NCBI RefSeq assembly: GCF_001434665.1 | Contig: NZ_AZDG01000020.1 | Span: 1 to 46,585, forward strand | Source of the DNA: Companilactobacillus tucceti DSM 20183 | GTDB lineage: Bacteria; Bacillota; Bacilli; Lactobacillales; Lactobacillaceae | DNA length: 46,585 nucleotides | Reading direction: 5' to 3' | Shown here: piece by piece, positions 32,901-40,710 of the stretch | How positions within the stretch are numbered: position 1 is the first letter of the stretch | Layout: each line of letters opens with the position of its first letter | Made by a program: the position numbers and the translations under genes | Notes under the pieces: model-generated | The model's input: only the letters and a program-made list of their open reading frames with translations | The model's database searches: none | Told to the model about the DNA's origin: nothing

Positions 32901-33101
32901 TTGACGATAAATATTTAGCATGATAAATTTAAAGTAACGAAAGAAGGAATGACTTGATGACAGTATCTATGTAAGGACAAAGTTTAGAGCGTAAGCAGGA
33001 TCACCTGCTTATTTAACTAGCTCAAACTGCCTTGCAGAAGATATTGGCGGAATAGTTCCTTCGATATACTCCTTGGTGCAGTTTGATACTGCACTTTTTT
33101 T
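32901..33101 (+). promoter_or_regulatory. Attenuator-like leader RNA with a five-codon ORF
   Basis: Promoter TTGACG (32901-32906), 17 bases, extended -10 TGa-TAAATT (32921-32929). The leader holds SD AGAAGGA and a tiny ORF ATG ACA GTA TCT ATG TAA (32957-32974, MTVSM), a hairpin TAAGCAGG-atca-CCTGCTTA, then CAAACTGC (33023-33030) that can pair with GCAGTTTG (33078-33085). The latter overlaps the 5' arm of a terminator GTGCAGT-ttgat-ACTGCAC (33076-33094) with seven T. The two pairings exclude each other. Downstream is a GNAT gene. Not a T-box: the GGUGGNACCGCG element is missing. Confidence 0.55.
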
Positions 33102-33144
33102 GTATTCTAAAAGGCGTTTGGCAAAAATATAGGAGAATACAACA

Positions 33145-33801
33145 TTGAAAAAAATTAATTTAAAAAATATTGAATTTAGACAAGAACAACCTAAAGATTA
33201 TCGTGAAACTGAGACATTGGTACGAGATGCATTTTGGAATCAATTTCAGCCAGGTTGCGTTGAACATTATTTAATGCATATCATGCGTGATGCGGACGTA
33301 TTTATACCAGAATTAGATATCGTCGCAGTTTATGAAGGTAAAATTATCGGACAGATAGCATATTTGGAAAATAATATCGTAGATGATAATGATGTTAAGC
33401 ATCCAGTAGTTGGGATCGGACCAATTTGTGTGGCAACAGAATATGAAGGTAACGGTATTGGTGGCGCATTGATCAACTACACTAAAAAAATCGCCACAAA
33501 AATGGGATATCCTGCCGTATTGCTACAAGGAGATCCTGATTATTACTCATTAAAGGGATTTGAACCTTCAAAGAAATACGGAATTCGTACTTTTGATAAT
33601 AAGTTCGCCGCAGCACAACAGATTTCCGTACTTTCAGAATTCGACTTTACAGGAAGATATGTTGAATCAGAAGTTTATCAAGTGGATATGAATGCAGTAG
33701 AAGAGTTTGATAAAACTTTCCCAACAAAAGAAAAAATGACTGGTATTAGATCTCAAAATAAAATATTAAAGATAATAAAAATGGTGGAAGATTATAAATA
33801 A
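33145..33801 (+). CDS. GNAT acetyltransferase (YhbS-like)
   Basis: 218 residues from a TTG at 33145 with AGGAGA 8 bases upstream. IEFRQEQPKDYRETETLVRDAFW, and VGIGPICVATEYEGNGIGGALI (as VGIGPICV and EGNGIGGALI) place it in the YhbS-type GNAT group. YYSLKGFEPS is also typical. Substrate unknown. Preceded by the attenuator-like leader, which is probably its control region. Confidence 0.85.
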   Translation: MKKINLKNIEFRQEQPKDYRETETLVRDAFWNQFQPGCVEHYLMHIMRDADVFIPELDIVAVYEGKIIGQIAYLENNIVDDNDVKHPVVGIGPICVATEYEGNGIGGALINYTKKIATKMGYPAVLLQGDPDYYSLKGFEPSKKYGIRTFDNKFAAAQQISVLSEFDFTGRYVESEVYQVDMNAVEEFDKTFPTKEKMTGIRSQNKILKIIKMVEDYK

Positions 33802-33806
33802 GTAGA

Positions 33807-33845
33807 AAAGTCGTTACGAGAGAAATTCTCGTAACGGCTTTTTTG
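33807..33845 (+). terminator. Rho-independent terminator after the YhbS-like gene
   Basis: AAGTCGTTACGAGA pairs with TCTCGTAACGGCTT around a five-base loop; six T follow. Convergent with the nitroreductase gene. Confidence 0.87.
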
Positions 33846-33854
33846 GTCTTTAGA

Positions 33855-34313
33855 CTATTTAACTATATTAGTTTTAATGCGGTCATCTGAAATATTTTTA
33901 GGGGTAAACTCTTCACTAGTTTGACCAACTGTTAATGCAAATATTGCACTAAATCCATCCGGTAAGACGCTGGCTGGAATCAAGTTGATGCTACCCATAT
34001 TGTAATTAGCACCAAGTCCTTGATCTTCAGCTGCTAATTCCATATTGTGCACAATGGCGCCAGCTGAAACATATTCAGATTTAGTTGGATTTTGAGTTGA
34101 GACAACGATTAATGTTGGTGCATTATAAATACCATTTATTTGTGAGAGTATTTGTTGATCCTGAATAACGGTTAACCGATAATCGTCGTAACTTCCTAAT
34201 GAAACAGGTGCAGCATTTGCGGCTAATAAAATTTGATGCAATTGCTTGTCCGTCAATTGACCAGAATATTTACGAATCGCTTTACGTGAATGAATCATCT
34301 TTAAAGTTTCCAT
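33855..34313 (-). CDS. Nitroreductase-family protein (short)
   Basis: 152 residues, shorter than classical nitroreductases (about 200). SRKAIRKYSGQLT near the N terminus is the FMN-phosphate-binding start, and the C-terminal half includes HNMELAAEDQGLGANYNMG and the closing ALTVGQ-like GQTSEEF. An FMN-dependent oxidoreductase reducing nitro compounds or quinones. The C-terminal dimer arm is reduced. SD AAGGAGTG on the minus strand. Divergent from the alcohol dehydrogenase gene. Confidence 0.85.
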   Translation of the reverse strand: METLKMIHSRKAIRKYSGQLTDKQLHQILLAANAAPVSLGSYDDYRLTVIQDQQILSQINGIYNAPTLIVVSTQNPTKSEYVSAGAIVHNMELAAEDQGLGANYNMGSINLIPASVLPDGFSAIFALTVGQTSEEFTPKNISDDRIKTNIVK

Positions 34314-34446
34314 ACTTAAACACTCCTTTTTGGTACACCTCTATTTTAGACTAATTTATAATAAAATAAATCATAAGACCAATACATGAATATTTTTGTG
34401 ATTTATTGGTATTATTAATACGTTTACAAAGAGGGAGTTAGTTTAT

Positions 34447-35487
34447 ATGAAAGCAACAGTATTTATTGAACCTGGAAAAGTTGAAGTTCAAAATGTAGAA
34501 AAACCTAAAATTGAGAAACCAACTGATGCAATAATTCACGTTTTGCGTGCTTGTGTTTGTGGTTCAGATTTATGGTGGTTTAGAGGGATTTCAGATCGTG
34601 CTAAAAACTCTTTAGTTGGTCATGAGGCCATTGGTATAGTTGATGAAGTTGGTTCAGAAGTTACTGATGTTAAAAAAGGTGATTTTGTAATTGCACCATT
34701 TACACATGGTTGTGGTCATTGTGCTGCTTGTTTAGCAGGTTTTGATGGTGATTGTATGAATAAAGAAGAGGGCGGAAACATCGGTTATCAAGGTGAATAC
34801 CTAAGATTCACTAATGCTAACTGGGCTTTGGTAAAAATACCTGGTTCGCCTAAAGATTATTCCGATGAAACAATCAATTCACTTTTAACGTTATCTGATG
34901 TTATGGCAACTGGCTATCACGCCGCAGCAACCGCTGAAGTAAAAGATGGTGATACAGTTGTTGTCATGGGGGATGGTGCAGTTGGATTATGCGGTGTTAT
35001 TGCTGCAAAACTTCGTGGTGCTAAACGTATCATTGCTATGAGTCGTCATGAAGATAGACAAAAATTAGCGTTGGAATTTGGTGCTACTGATATCATTGCT
35101 GAACGTGGTGATGAAGCCGTTGAAAAAGTTATGAGTTTAACAAATGGTAATGGAGCTGATGCTGTTCTTGAATGTGTCGGAACTGAACAATCAGTTGATA
35201 CAGCTGTTAAAGTTGGTCGCCCCGGTGCGGTAGTTGGCCGTGTGGGAATTCCTCAAAAGCCAGAAATGAACACTAATAATTTGTTCTTTAAGAATATTGG
35301 ATTACGTGGTGGTATTGCTTCTGTAACTACATATGATAGAGAAGTTTTATTAGATGCTGTTTTAAAAGGTAAAATAAATCCTGGAAAAGTATTTACTAAA
35401 CGTTTTGATTTAGATGATATTCAAAAAGGCTATGAAGCAATGGATAAACGTGAAGCTATTAAGTCACTGATTATTGTTAGTGAGTAG
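34447..35487 (+). CDS. Zinc-dependent alcohol dehydrogenase family protein
   Basis: 346 residues. Catalytic zinc ligands in CVCGSD and GHEAIG, structural-zinc cysteines in CGHCAACLAGFDGDC, Rossmann motif GDGAVGL. MDR-family medium-chain dehydrogenase; the usual substrates are alcohols, aldehydes or quinone-like compounds, not defined here. SD GAGGGAG. Terminator at 35509. Divergent from the nitroreductase gene, a common redox-stress pairing. Confidence 0.9.
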   Translation: MKATVFIEPGKVEVQNVEKPKIEKPTDAIIHVLRACVCGSDLWWFRGISDRAKNSLVGHEAIGIVDEVGSEVTDVKKGDFVIAPFTHGCGHCAACLAGFDGDCMNKEEGGNIGYQGEYLRFTNANWALVKIPGSPKDYSDETINSLLTLSDVMATGYHAAATAEVKDGDTVVVMGDGAVGLCGVIAAKLRGAKRIIAMSRHEDRQKLALEFGATDIIAERGDEAVEKVMSLTNGNGADAVLECVGTEQSVDTAVKVGRPGAVVGRVGIPQKPEMNTNNLFFKNIGLRGGIASVTTYDREVLLDAVLKGKINPGKVFTKRFDLDDIQKGYEAMDKREAIKSLIIVSE

Positions 35488-35508
35488 AGTTTAATGACAT
35501 ATTGCTAG

Positions 35509-35549
35509 AGATTGTTACTTGAAGTTATTTCTTGTAACAATCTTTTTTT
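35509..35549 (+). terminator. Rho-independent terminator after the alcohol dehydrogenase
   Basis: AGATTGTTAC (35509-35518) pairs with GTAACAATCT (35534-35543), a long loop between, followed by seven T. Confidence 0.8.
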
Positions 35550-35572
35550 GTTTAAACCGCTAAAATGCTTTT

Positions 35573-35601
35573 TTGAAGGATATGTTATTATTGAATATAA
35601 T
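35573..35601 (+). promoter_or_regulatory. Promoter of the pseudo-ABC/LytTR regulator
   Basis: TTGAAG (35573-35578), exactly 17 bases, TATAAT (35596-35601), about 67 bases before the start codon. No obvious LytTR direct repeat here. Confidence 0.6.
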
Positions 35602-35667
35602 TTTTAATTAAAAATATAAGTTAGTCCAAGGAAGAATCTCATACTTCAGAAAGTGAGTAACTATATA

Positions 35668-36663
35668 ATGTCAATAATTTCATTGGATAAAGTAACAAAA
35701 AAGAATAACGGTGATTACGACTTAAAAAATATCACTCTGAATATTGATACTGGATCAAAGATTGGAATTAAAATGCCTCCTACTATTACAAAAACGCTTT
35801 TTGGCATAATAAAGGGAACGCTTCCCATCTCGAGTGGAATCATAAATAGAGAAGTCAATTCTATAGTGTATGAACTTAATGACGATGGACTATATGGTTC
35901 GTATTCCGTTAAAAAATATCTAAAACTATTTCAAAAAATTTTTAACTCTAGTGTAAATATTCCTGATAATCTTCAAGAATTTTCACTAGAAGATGTTGAA
36001 AATACAAAAATAAAAGAATTATCCAATGACCAGAAAAAACGGGTAAGCTTGTTTCGTATGTTTATTTCGTCTTCAGATTTAATACTTATCGAAAGTCCCT
36101 TAACTAATTTAACAGATGAAGGAATTGAGCTATATTTAAAAGCTGTTGATTTTGTTAGAAAATCGGGTACAACTATTCTGTTCACTTCATATTACATGGA
36201 AGAATTATTATTATTAAGCGATGAAGTTTATCGTTATAATGATCATACTGGACTTGAGAAAACCGACATTATTAATGAACCTAGTACAGTTTCTAATGAT
36301 AATAAAATGGATAAATTTCAACCACAAAAAAATCTTAAAATTGCCTGTAAACTGGCAGATAAAACAATTTTTTTCAATCCAGATGAAATTGACTTCATAG
36401 AAAGTATAAATTCTGTAAGTAATATACGTATCGGTGATGAATATTATCCCTCATTGTTAACTATGAATGAATTGGAACAAAAGTTAGAAAATTTTGGTTT
36501 CTATCGCTGTCATCGTTCTTATTTGGTAAATTTACAGCGTATTTCTGAACTTATAAGCTATTCGAGAAATAGCTATACTCTAATTCTAAAAGGACCTACA
36601 AAGGAAAAATTACCGTTATCCAGAGCAAAAATGGAAACTTTACGAAAATTAATTGGAGCATAA
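35668..36663 (+). CDS. LytTR regulator fused to a degenerate ABC-ATPase domain
   Basis: 331 residues from the ATG at 35668 (SD-like AAAGTGAG); an upstream GTG at 35653 has no SD. Residues 1-205 follow the ABC ATPase fold, opening as IISLDKVTKKNNGDYDLKNI, but every catalytic motif is broken: at Walker A (33-44) GIKMPPTITKTL has no GxGKS/T; signature LSNDQ (118-122) for LSGGQ; Walker B LILIES for LLLLDE (138-143); H-loop TSYYMEE, Tyr for His. Residues 222-331 are LytTR, with FYRCHRSYLVNLQRI. It precedes a normal ABC exporter. It is likely to sense the exporter or its substrate by mimicry, then bind DNA (inference). Similar architectures exist in Firmicutes. Confidence 0.87.
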   Translation: MSIISLDKVTKKNNGDYDLKNITLNIDTGSKIGIKMPPTITKTLFGIIKGTLPISSGIINREVNSIVYELNDDGLYGSYSVKKYLKLFQKIFNSSVNIPDNLQEFSLEDVENTKIKELSNDQKKRVSLFRMFISSSDLILIESPLTNLTDEGIELYLKAVDFVRKSGTTILFTSYYMEELLLLSDEVYRYNDHTGLEKTDIINEPSTVSNDNKMDKFQPQKNLKIACKLADKTIFFNPDEIDFIESINSVSNIRIGDEYYPSLLTMNELEQKLENFGFYRCHRSYLVNLQRISELISYSRNSYTLILKGPTKEKLPLSRAKMETLRKLIGA

Positions 36664-36671
36664 CGATTGAA

Positions 36672-36717
36672 TAACGCACAACTCAGACATTGTCTGATAC
36701 AGTTGGGCGTTTTTTTA
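36672..36717 (+). terminator. Terminator between the regulator and the ABC operon
   Basis: ACGCaCAACT (36674-36683) pairs with AGTTGgGCGT (36701-36710), with an inner CAGACA-ttg-TCTG helix, followed by seven T. It separates the regulator from the ABC genes, which must therefore have their own promoter or be reached by read-through. Confidence 0.8.
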
Positions 36718-36775
36718 ATACATTTATTTAATTATCTTATAACATAAATCTCGCAACAACGAAAAGGAGAAAATG

Positions 36776-37630
36776 ATGACTCAATTGGATACGATCAGCG
36801 TTAAGCATCTATCGAAGCAATTTAAAAATCAAACTGCTTTAAAAGATATAAGTTTTAATATTCAGCCTGGAGAGATTTTTGGCTTTTTAGGACCATCTGG
36901 TGCAGGAAAAACTACCACTATAAAAATTCTCACGGGGCAAATGCATCCTAGTGATGGAGTTGCCTCTGTACTGGGGGTTCCTACTGAAAAAATAAATGAG
37001 CATATTTATGAACAAGTGGGTATTGTTACTCATAACAGTGGGCTGTACGACAAATTATCCGTATATAAAAACTTGGAAATATTTACTAAAATATTAAACG
37101 TTAAAAAATCTAAGATCGAAGAAATACTTAAACGAGTCGGATTATTTAAGGATAGAAAAAAGATTGCCGGAAAATTATCACAAGGTATGCGCCAAAGATT
37201 GATTTTGGCACGAGCTGTAATACATAATCCAAAAGTACTTTTTTTGGACGAACCAACAAGTGGCCTAGATCCAAGTACTCAAGTAGAAATTCACAGACTA
37301 ATTAAGTCTTTAAGGGATAACGGTACTGCAGTGTTTTTAACAACCCATAACATGGAAGAAGCGGAAAAATTGTGCGACCATTTAGCTTTATTAAACAATG
37401 GAAAGATTGTTGAGGCTGGTACTCCTAGAGAAATACGATTAAATCACAATAAGAAAAAACGTTACAAAATTCTACTTAAAGACGGCAAAGAATTTATCTT
37501 GTCACAATCTGAAGAAACAACTCAAAAAATAAATTGGTGGATGACTGATAATGAGCTAGTAACCATTCATTCATGTGAACCGACACTAGAAACAGTATTC
37601 TTAGAAGTTACTGGGAGGAAATTAATTTGA
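36776..37630 (+). CDS. ABC transporter ATP-binding protein
   Basis: 284 residues from the second of two adjacent ATGs (36773 and 36776); AAGGAG is nearer ideal for the second. Walker A GPSGAGKTT (39-47), Q-loop, signature LSQGM, Walker B FLDEP and H-loop TTHNMEE are all intact. The C-terminal extension is typical of multidrug/bacteriocin exporters of the DrrA/CcmA type. It pairs with the permease gene that overlaps its stop. The contrast with the dead ABC fold in the upstream regulator is striking. Confidence 0.93.
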   Translation: MTQLDTISVKHLSKQFKNQTALKDISFNIQPGEIFGFLGPSGAGKTTTIKILTGQMHPSDGVASVLGVPTEKINEHIYEQVGIVTHNSGLYDKLSVYKNLEIFTKILNVKKSKIEEILKRVGLFKDRKKIAGKLSQGMRQRLILARAVIHNPKVLFLDEPTSGLDPSTQVEIHRLIKSLRDNGTAVFLTTHNMEEAEKLCDHLALLNNGKIVEAGTPREIRLNHNKKKRYKILLKDGKEFILSQSEETTQKINWWMTDNELVTIHSCEPTLETVFLEVTGRKLI

Positions 37631-38349
37631 ACTTGTCAATAAGAAAAATAAATGCTATTTTACAACTAAAACTACAATCAATTATCACAAACCTATCAAT
37701 TATGGTTGCTCCACTACTTGCTATCGGTTTTGTGCTAATAATGAAAATGTCCATGCCTAAAGCCGTTATGACGGGGGCATTTTTACTAAGTTTTGGGGCT
37801 TTGTTTAATTCAATCATGGGCGGTATCATGATGGGAAGTTATCCTCTTGCTGAAGAGAAGGAAAAGAATACGTTAAGAGTACTAATGACATCATCTGTTA
37901 ATGGTGCTGAATTCATAATTGGTAGTATTATTCCGTCAATATTAATGATAATTTTAGTTAATATTATTTTAGTTCCTATAGCTGGAATAGCTATGAATAA
38001 GGTTAATTGGCCTATTTATATTATTTATACTACTTTAAGTGGGTTTATTAGTATAATGATCGGATATATTGTTGGTATATATTCGAAAAATCAGATGCAA
38101 GCTGGAAATATTAGTATGCCCATACTTCTAATATTCACTATGACTCCTATGTTCCAAATGATTAATAAAACCATAGCCAACATTGCATCGTTTACATATT
38201 CTGGAACAATTATAAACTTTATAAATGATATGATTACAAAAAAATATTCGCCTAGTTTTAAAGATATAACAGTACTTACAATATGGACTGTTTTAAGCGT
38301 CTTAATATTTATTTACGCCTATACTAAACACGGCCTAGACTCTGAATAA
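37627..38349 (+). CDS. ABC-2 type permease
   Basis: 240 residues with six hydrophobic helices; SYPLAEEKEKNTLRVLMTS is the ABC-2 coupling element. Starts at a TTG that overlaps the ATPase stop by four bases (TTGA) with GGGAGGA nine bases upstream. Membrane half of the exporter; drug, peptide or lipid substrates are possible. Confidence 0.9.
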   Translation: MNLSIRKINAILQLKLQSIITNLSIMVAPLLAIGFVLIMKMSMPKAVMTGAFLLSFGALFNSIMGGIMMGSYPLAEEKEKNTLRVLMTSSVNGAEFIIGSIIPSILMIILVNIILVPIAGIAMNKVNWPIYIIYTTLSGFISIMIGYIVGIYSKNQMQAGNISMPILLIFTMTPMFQMINKTIANIASFTYSGTIINFINDMITKKYSPSFKDITVLTIWTVLSVLIFIYAYTKHGLDSE

Positions 38350-38442
38350 GTATTATTAGAGAACGTTTATAAAATGTTTTTCATCAATTGAAGAATATAC
38401 TAATTAGTGACAATACATTCAATCAAATTGCTAATACATATT

Positions 38443-38488
38443 AAAAAAGAAGACGAGTTCAGTTTTTTTACTGAATTTGTCTTCTTTT
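38443..38488. terminator. Bidirectional terminator between permease and Ric-like gene
   Basis: AAAAGAAGACgAGTTCAGT (38445-38463) pairs with ACTGAATTtGTCTTCTTTT (38470-38488), loop of six T. It ends both converging units. Confidence 0.82.
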
Positions 38489-38490
38489 AT

Positions 38491-38775
38491 TTATGATTTC
38501 ATATTAATTGAATCGGCGCTTTCTAACATTTGATAAGTTGCTTCAAATGTCGGACAAACGTCACCTGGGATTGCGTAATTTTGTGTGGTTTCACGAAGTT
38601 GATCAAAATCATCGTCTAAGTTTTGACCATTTTTAGCTGCTTCTTTGATGTTAAGATATTCTTCTCTAACAGCGAATACTTCAGGATGATTTTTACCATG
38701 CGCAATTGTAATTGCTTTAGTAAATAAATCTAATTTCTCTTCGTGTTCATTTAAATAATCTTTAACTGCAGTCAT
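38491..38775 (-). CDS. Small hemerythrin/Ric-like protein (partial resemblance)
   Basis: 94 residues. HGKNHPEVFAVREEYLNI and IPGDVCPTFEATYQML resemble the second half of the YtfE/ScdA iron-sulfur-cluster repair proteins, where a His motif is followed by P...C.t...ay. Too short to hold the full four-helix di-iron site, so it may be a short Ric homolog, as found in lactobacilli, or another helical protein. SD AAAGAGG on the minus strand. Function uncertain. Confidence 0.5.
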   Translation of the reverse strand: MTAVKDYLNEHEEKLDLFTKAITIAHGKNHPEVFAVREEYLNIKEAAKNGQNLDDDFDQLRETTQNYAIPGDVCPTFEATYQMLESADSINMKS

Positions 38776-38851
38776 CTATAAAACCTCTTTTCATTTGATA
38801 ACTTCAGTTTAAAGTAAGCGCTTATTTTTTAACTTGATCTGAATCAATTTT

Positions 38852-39199
38852 TTAATTTAAATCTCTGTAATGTTTGAAAAGTAAATATATCCCTCCAACT
38901 AGAAATACTAACGAGTACTTTAATAATAAGAAAATTTGCCACATAAAGTCATGTGGTAAAACTATATCTAAAATTACGAATGCAATGAACATGTAAGCAG
39001 TCGCATACATAGTAATTTTTGAAGTGCGTTCATCACCGGTGCTAAAAAGATTCCAACCGTTAAAAAGGTAGTATCCTCTGAAAATAACTATGCAACTGAT
39101 AACGAATAATACAAAGCTTCCTCCAACTAACTGGTTCCAATTTCCAGTAGATTCACCAGCCCAAAGATGTAGTCCTGTGAATAGATTATTACTGATCAT
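38852..39199 (-). CDS. Small membrane protein paired with an HTH regulator
   Basis: 115 residues, three to four hydrophobic helices (about 27-47, 66-86, 88-107). DERTSKITMYATAYMFI resembles the DUF2178-type membrane proteins that follow small HTH regulators in Firmicutes. The start overlaps the 3' end of the upstream HTH gene by 11 bases. Function unknown. Confidence 0.75.
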   Translation of the reverse strand: MISNNLFTGLHLWAGESTGNWNQLVGGSFVLFVISCIVIFRGYYLFNGWNLFSTGDERTSKITMYATAYMFIAFVILDIVLPHDFMWQIFLLLKYSLVFLVGGIYLLFKHYRDLN

Positions 39200-39425
39200 T
39201 ATTTTTTCCTTCCTCGTATTGAAAAATTTCGGTCAGTGGAACTTTAAAAAAATCTGAAATTCTAAATGCTAATAAAAGAGTAGGGACATAATTTCCTTTT
39301 TCCATAACAAATATTGTTTGTTTTGAGACACCAACTTTGTCTGCCAATTCTTGTTGTGACATTCTAGCCAGCACACGATGCTCGTAAACAGTATTTGAGA
39401 TGTTATCACCAAAGTCTTTTTTCAT
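39189..39425 (-). CDS. Small HTH regulator (Cro/C1 type)
   Basis: 78 residues from the ATG with GAGGTGAG seven to eight bases upstream; a longer reading from 39491 adds 22 hydrophobic residues before the SD and is rejected. The whole protein is an HTH domain with MSQQELADKVGVSKQTIFVM, of the YgzD/YozG type. It overlaps the small membrane protein gene, so the pair forms an operon. Such pairs act as stand-alone HTH with membrane partner. Confidence 0.85.
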   Translation of the reverse strand: MKKDFGDNISNTVYEHRVLARMSQQELADKVGVSKQTIFVMEKGNYVPTLLLAFRISDFFKVPLTEIFQYEEGKNNDQ

Positions 39426-39562
39426 ATATCTCACCTCGAAAATATAGTAACGTATGATTTTAAAAAAGTAAAGTAAACTTATACACAGCAAATAACTGTT
39501 TATAGACTGATAAATATGTAATAATGAAATTAAGAAAGACTATTGTATGGGAGGAAAGCATT

Positions 39563-39799
39563 ATGGCAGATAAAGAATTTACATTGGAAGAGTTGAAAAA
39601 GTATGATGGACAAAATGGCAATAAAGCATATGTTGCAATTGATGGTGTTGTTTACGACATGACGGATGTAAAACCTTGGGCAGGTGGTAAACATCATGGA
39701 AATACTGCAGGTAATGATTTATCTGACATTATCATTCATGCTCCACATAAAAAATCAGTGTTACCTAAATTGCCAGTTGTTGGGAAGTTAGTTAAATAA
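39563..39799 (+). CDS. Cytochrome b5-like heme/steroid-binding domain protein
   Basis: 78 residues from the ATG at 39563 with GGGAGGAAA upstream; an ORF start 13 codons earlier has no SD. FTLEELKKYDGQNGNKAYVAIDG followed by VYDMTDVKPWAGGKHHGNTAGNDL are the cytochrome b5-like fold's opening, as short bacterial members have it; the His pair in HH..H replaces the classical HPGG axial ligand. Heme binding is uncertain. Probably cytosolic. Confidence 0.82.
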   Translation: MADKEFTLEELKKYDGQNGNKAYVAIDGVVYDMTDVKPWAGGKHHGNTAGNDLSDIIIHAPHKKSVLPKLPVVGKLVK

Positions 39800-40184
39800 T
39801 CTAAAGATATGCTTTGAAAGTTGTAATATAGATGCCTCTAGGATCAAGAAAATTAGACCGCTATGGGACCGACCCGAGCCTTGGTCTCGGGGTCTCGATT
39901 TTGAACTTCGCAAAGTACGCGAATTTCAAAAGTCGCCCTGTGCTGTAAGGCCGTAAGTTCACGACCTAACATCACTCTTATTTGTTATTTCATGAAAAAG
40001 TAACCAGACTTGAGGAAGAACTTCAGAAGATTGCTACGGTTTTCTTTATTTATCTTTAAATTTGCAGCATAAACGTGCAACCAATCATAGCTTTTTCCGC
40101 TTAAAATAAACAAGACCAGCAATCCTTTGGATTACTGGCCTTGTTTATTTTAATGCTCGAAAGCTGACCATGATTGGCTGCACT
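39800..40184. other. Noncoding gap with two structured repeats
   Basis: No gene. It holds a GC-richer multibranched element (39856-39966) and palindromic element copy 5 (40064-40187); between them is about 95 bases of AT-rich sequence with no feature that I can support. Confidence 0.6.
39856..39966. repeat. Multi-hairpin structured intergenic element
   Basis: Three hairpins in a row: GACCCGAG-ccttggt-CTCGGGGTC (39871-39894), TTTTGAACTTCGC-aaagtac-GCGAATTTCAAAA (39899-39931, one mismatch) and GGCCGT-aagttc-ACGACC (39949-39966). Flanking GC..A.GGG/CCCTGTGC segments can close the first two in a multibranch. GC content is well above surroundings. It resembles, from memory, intergenic elements repeated in other lactobacilli; only one copy is in this window. 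Confidence 0.5.
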
Positions 40185-40187
40185 CTA
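40064..40187 (-). repeat. Stop-codon palindromic element, copy 5
   Basis: Minus orientation from the TAG of the immunity-like gene (TTAGAGTGCAG). Outer arms GTGCAACCAATCAT (40075-40088) and ATGATTGGCTGCAC (40170-40183) pair at 13 of 14 positions and have a different sequence from copies 4 and 6. GACC bulge and TTTTAATGCTCGAAAGCT box are present. Central stem 40104-40125 with 40129-40150. Confidence 0.78.
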
Positions 40188-40529
40188 AGGATGGAAAAAG
40201 GCCATGGCATTGAACACGGCTCCAAGGGAATCGGCATACGATTCTGAATAAGCGTTGCCATATTCGTGTATGATCTTATCCTGTTCAGGGCTAAAATGAT
40301 ATTTTTTACTTACTGCGATTTTCATTAAGAAGTTATTTAAAGTACTTAACGCTTCAGGTATTTCTTTGTATTGATCTTTAACGTTTTCTGGGTCGTTGAT
40401 TGAAATATATGCTTTGATTATTTCTTTTTTGATATCAATCTCAATATCTGAGTGGCCTAAAGTCCTGTTAAAATCTTTTAGTAATGAATTTATATTACTA
40501 ATTATCTCTTCTTTTTTTGATTGGTTCAT
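40185..40529 (-). CDS. Small helical protein resembling bacteriocin immunity protein
   Basis: 114 residues, all-helical, no signal peptide: INSLLKDFNRTL, then IIKAYISINDPENVKDQ, ALSTLNNFLMKIAVSKKYHFSPEQDKIIHEYG. The layout, including the FSPEQDKI end helix, matches the protein at 21211 (FTPQQEKSW) and enterocin A-type immunity proteins. No bacteriocin structural gene is visible around it. The stop codon TAG is shared with palindromic element copy 5. Assignment by pattern only. Confidence 0.5.
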   Translation of the reverse strand: MNQSKKEEIISNINSLLKDFNRTLGHSDIEIDIKKEIIKAYISINDPENVKDQYKEIPEALSTLNNFLMKIAVSKKYHFSPEQDKIIHEYGNAYSESYADSLGAVFNAMAFFHP

Positions 40530-40710
40530 TTAAACACTCCATTTTTCGTGTTGTTTTCATAACAATTATGAAAGTATGTTCTTAAAAATTCAAACAAGAG
40601 TCATGATTATAACAAATAAAATAAGTAATAAACAGCTATATGATATTGTGAGTGAATTGATAATGAAAGTCGTATAATAGAAGTATTCTAGATGATTTAG
40701 GGAGGAACTT

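Noticed and set aside
32901-33101. T-box or known riboswitch for the leader before the GNAT gene
   Set aside because: The conserved T-box sequence and any recognisable purine, SAM, preQ1 or TPP core are missing; reported only as an attenuator-like leader.
39426-39491. N-terminal extension of the small HTH regulator
   Set aside because: The 22 extra residues precede a good SD (GAGGTGAG) and do not belong to the HTH domain.
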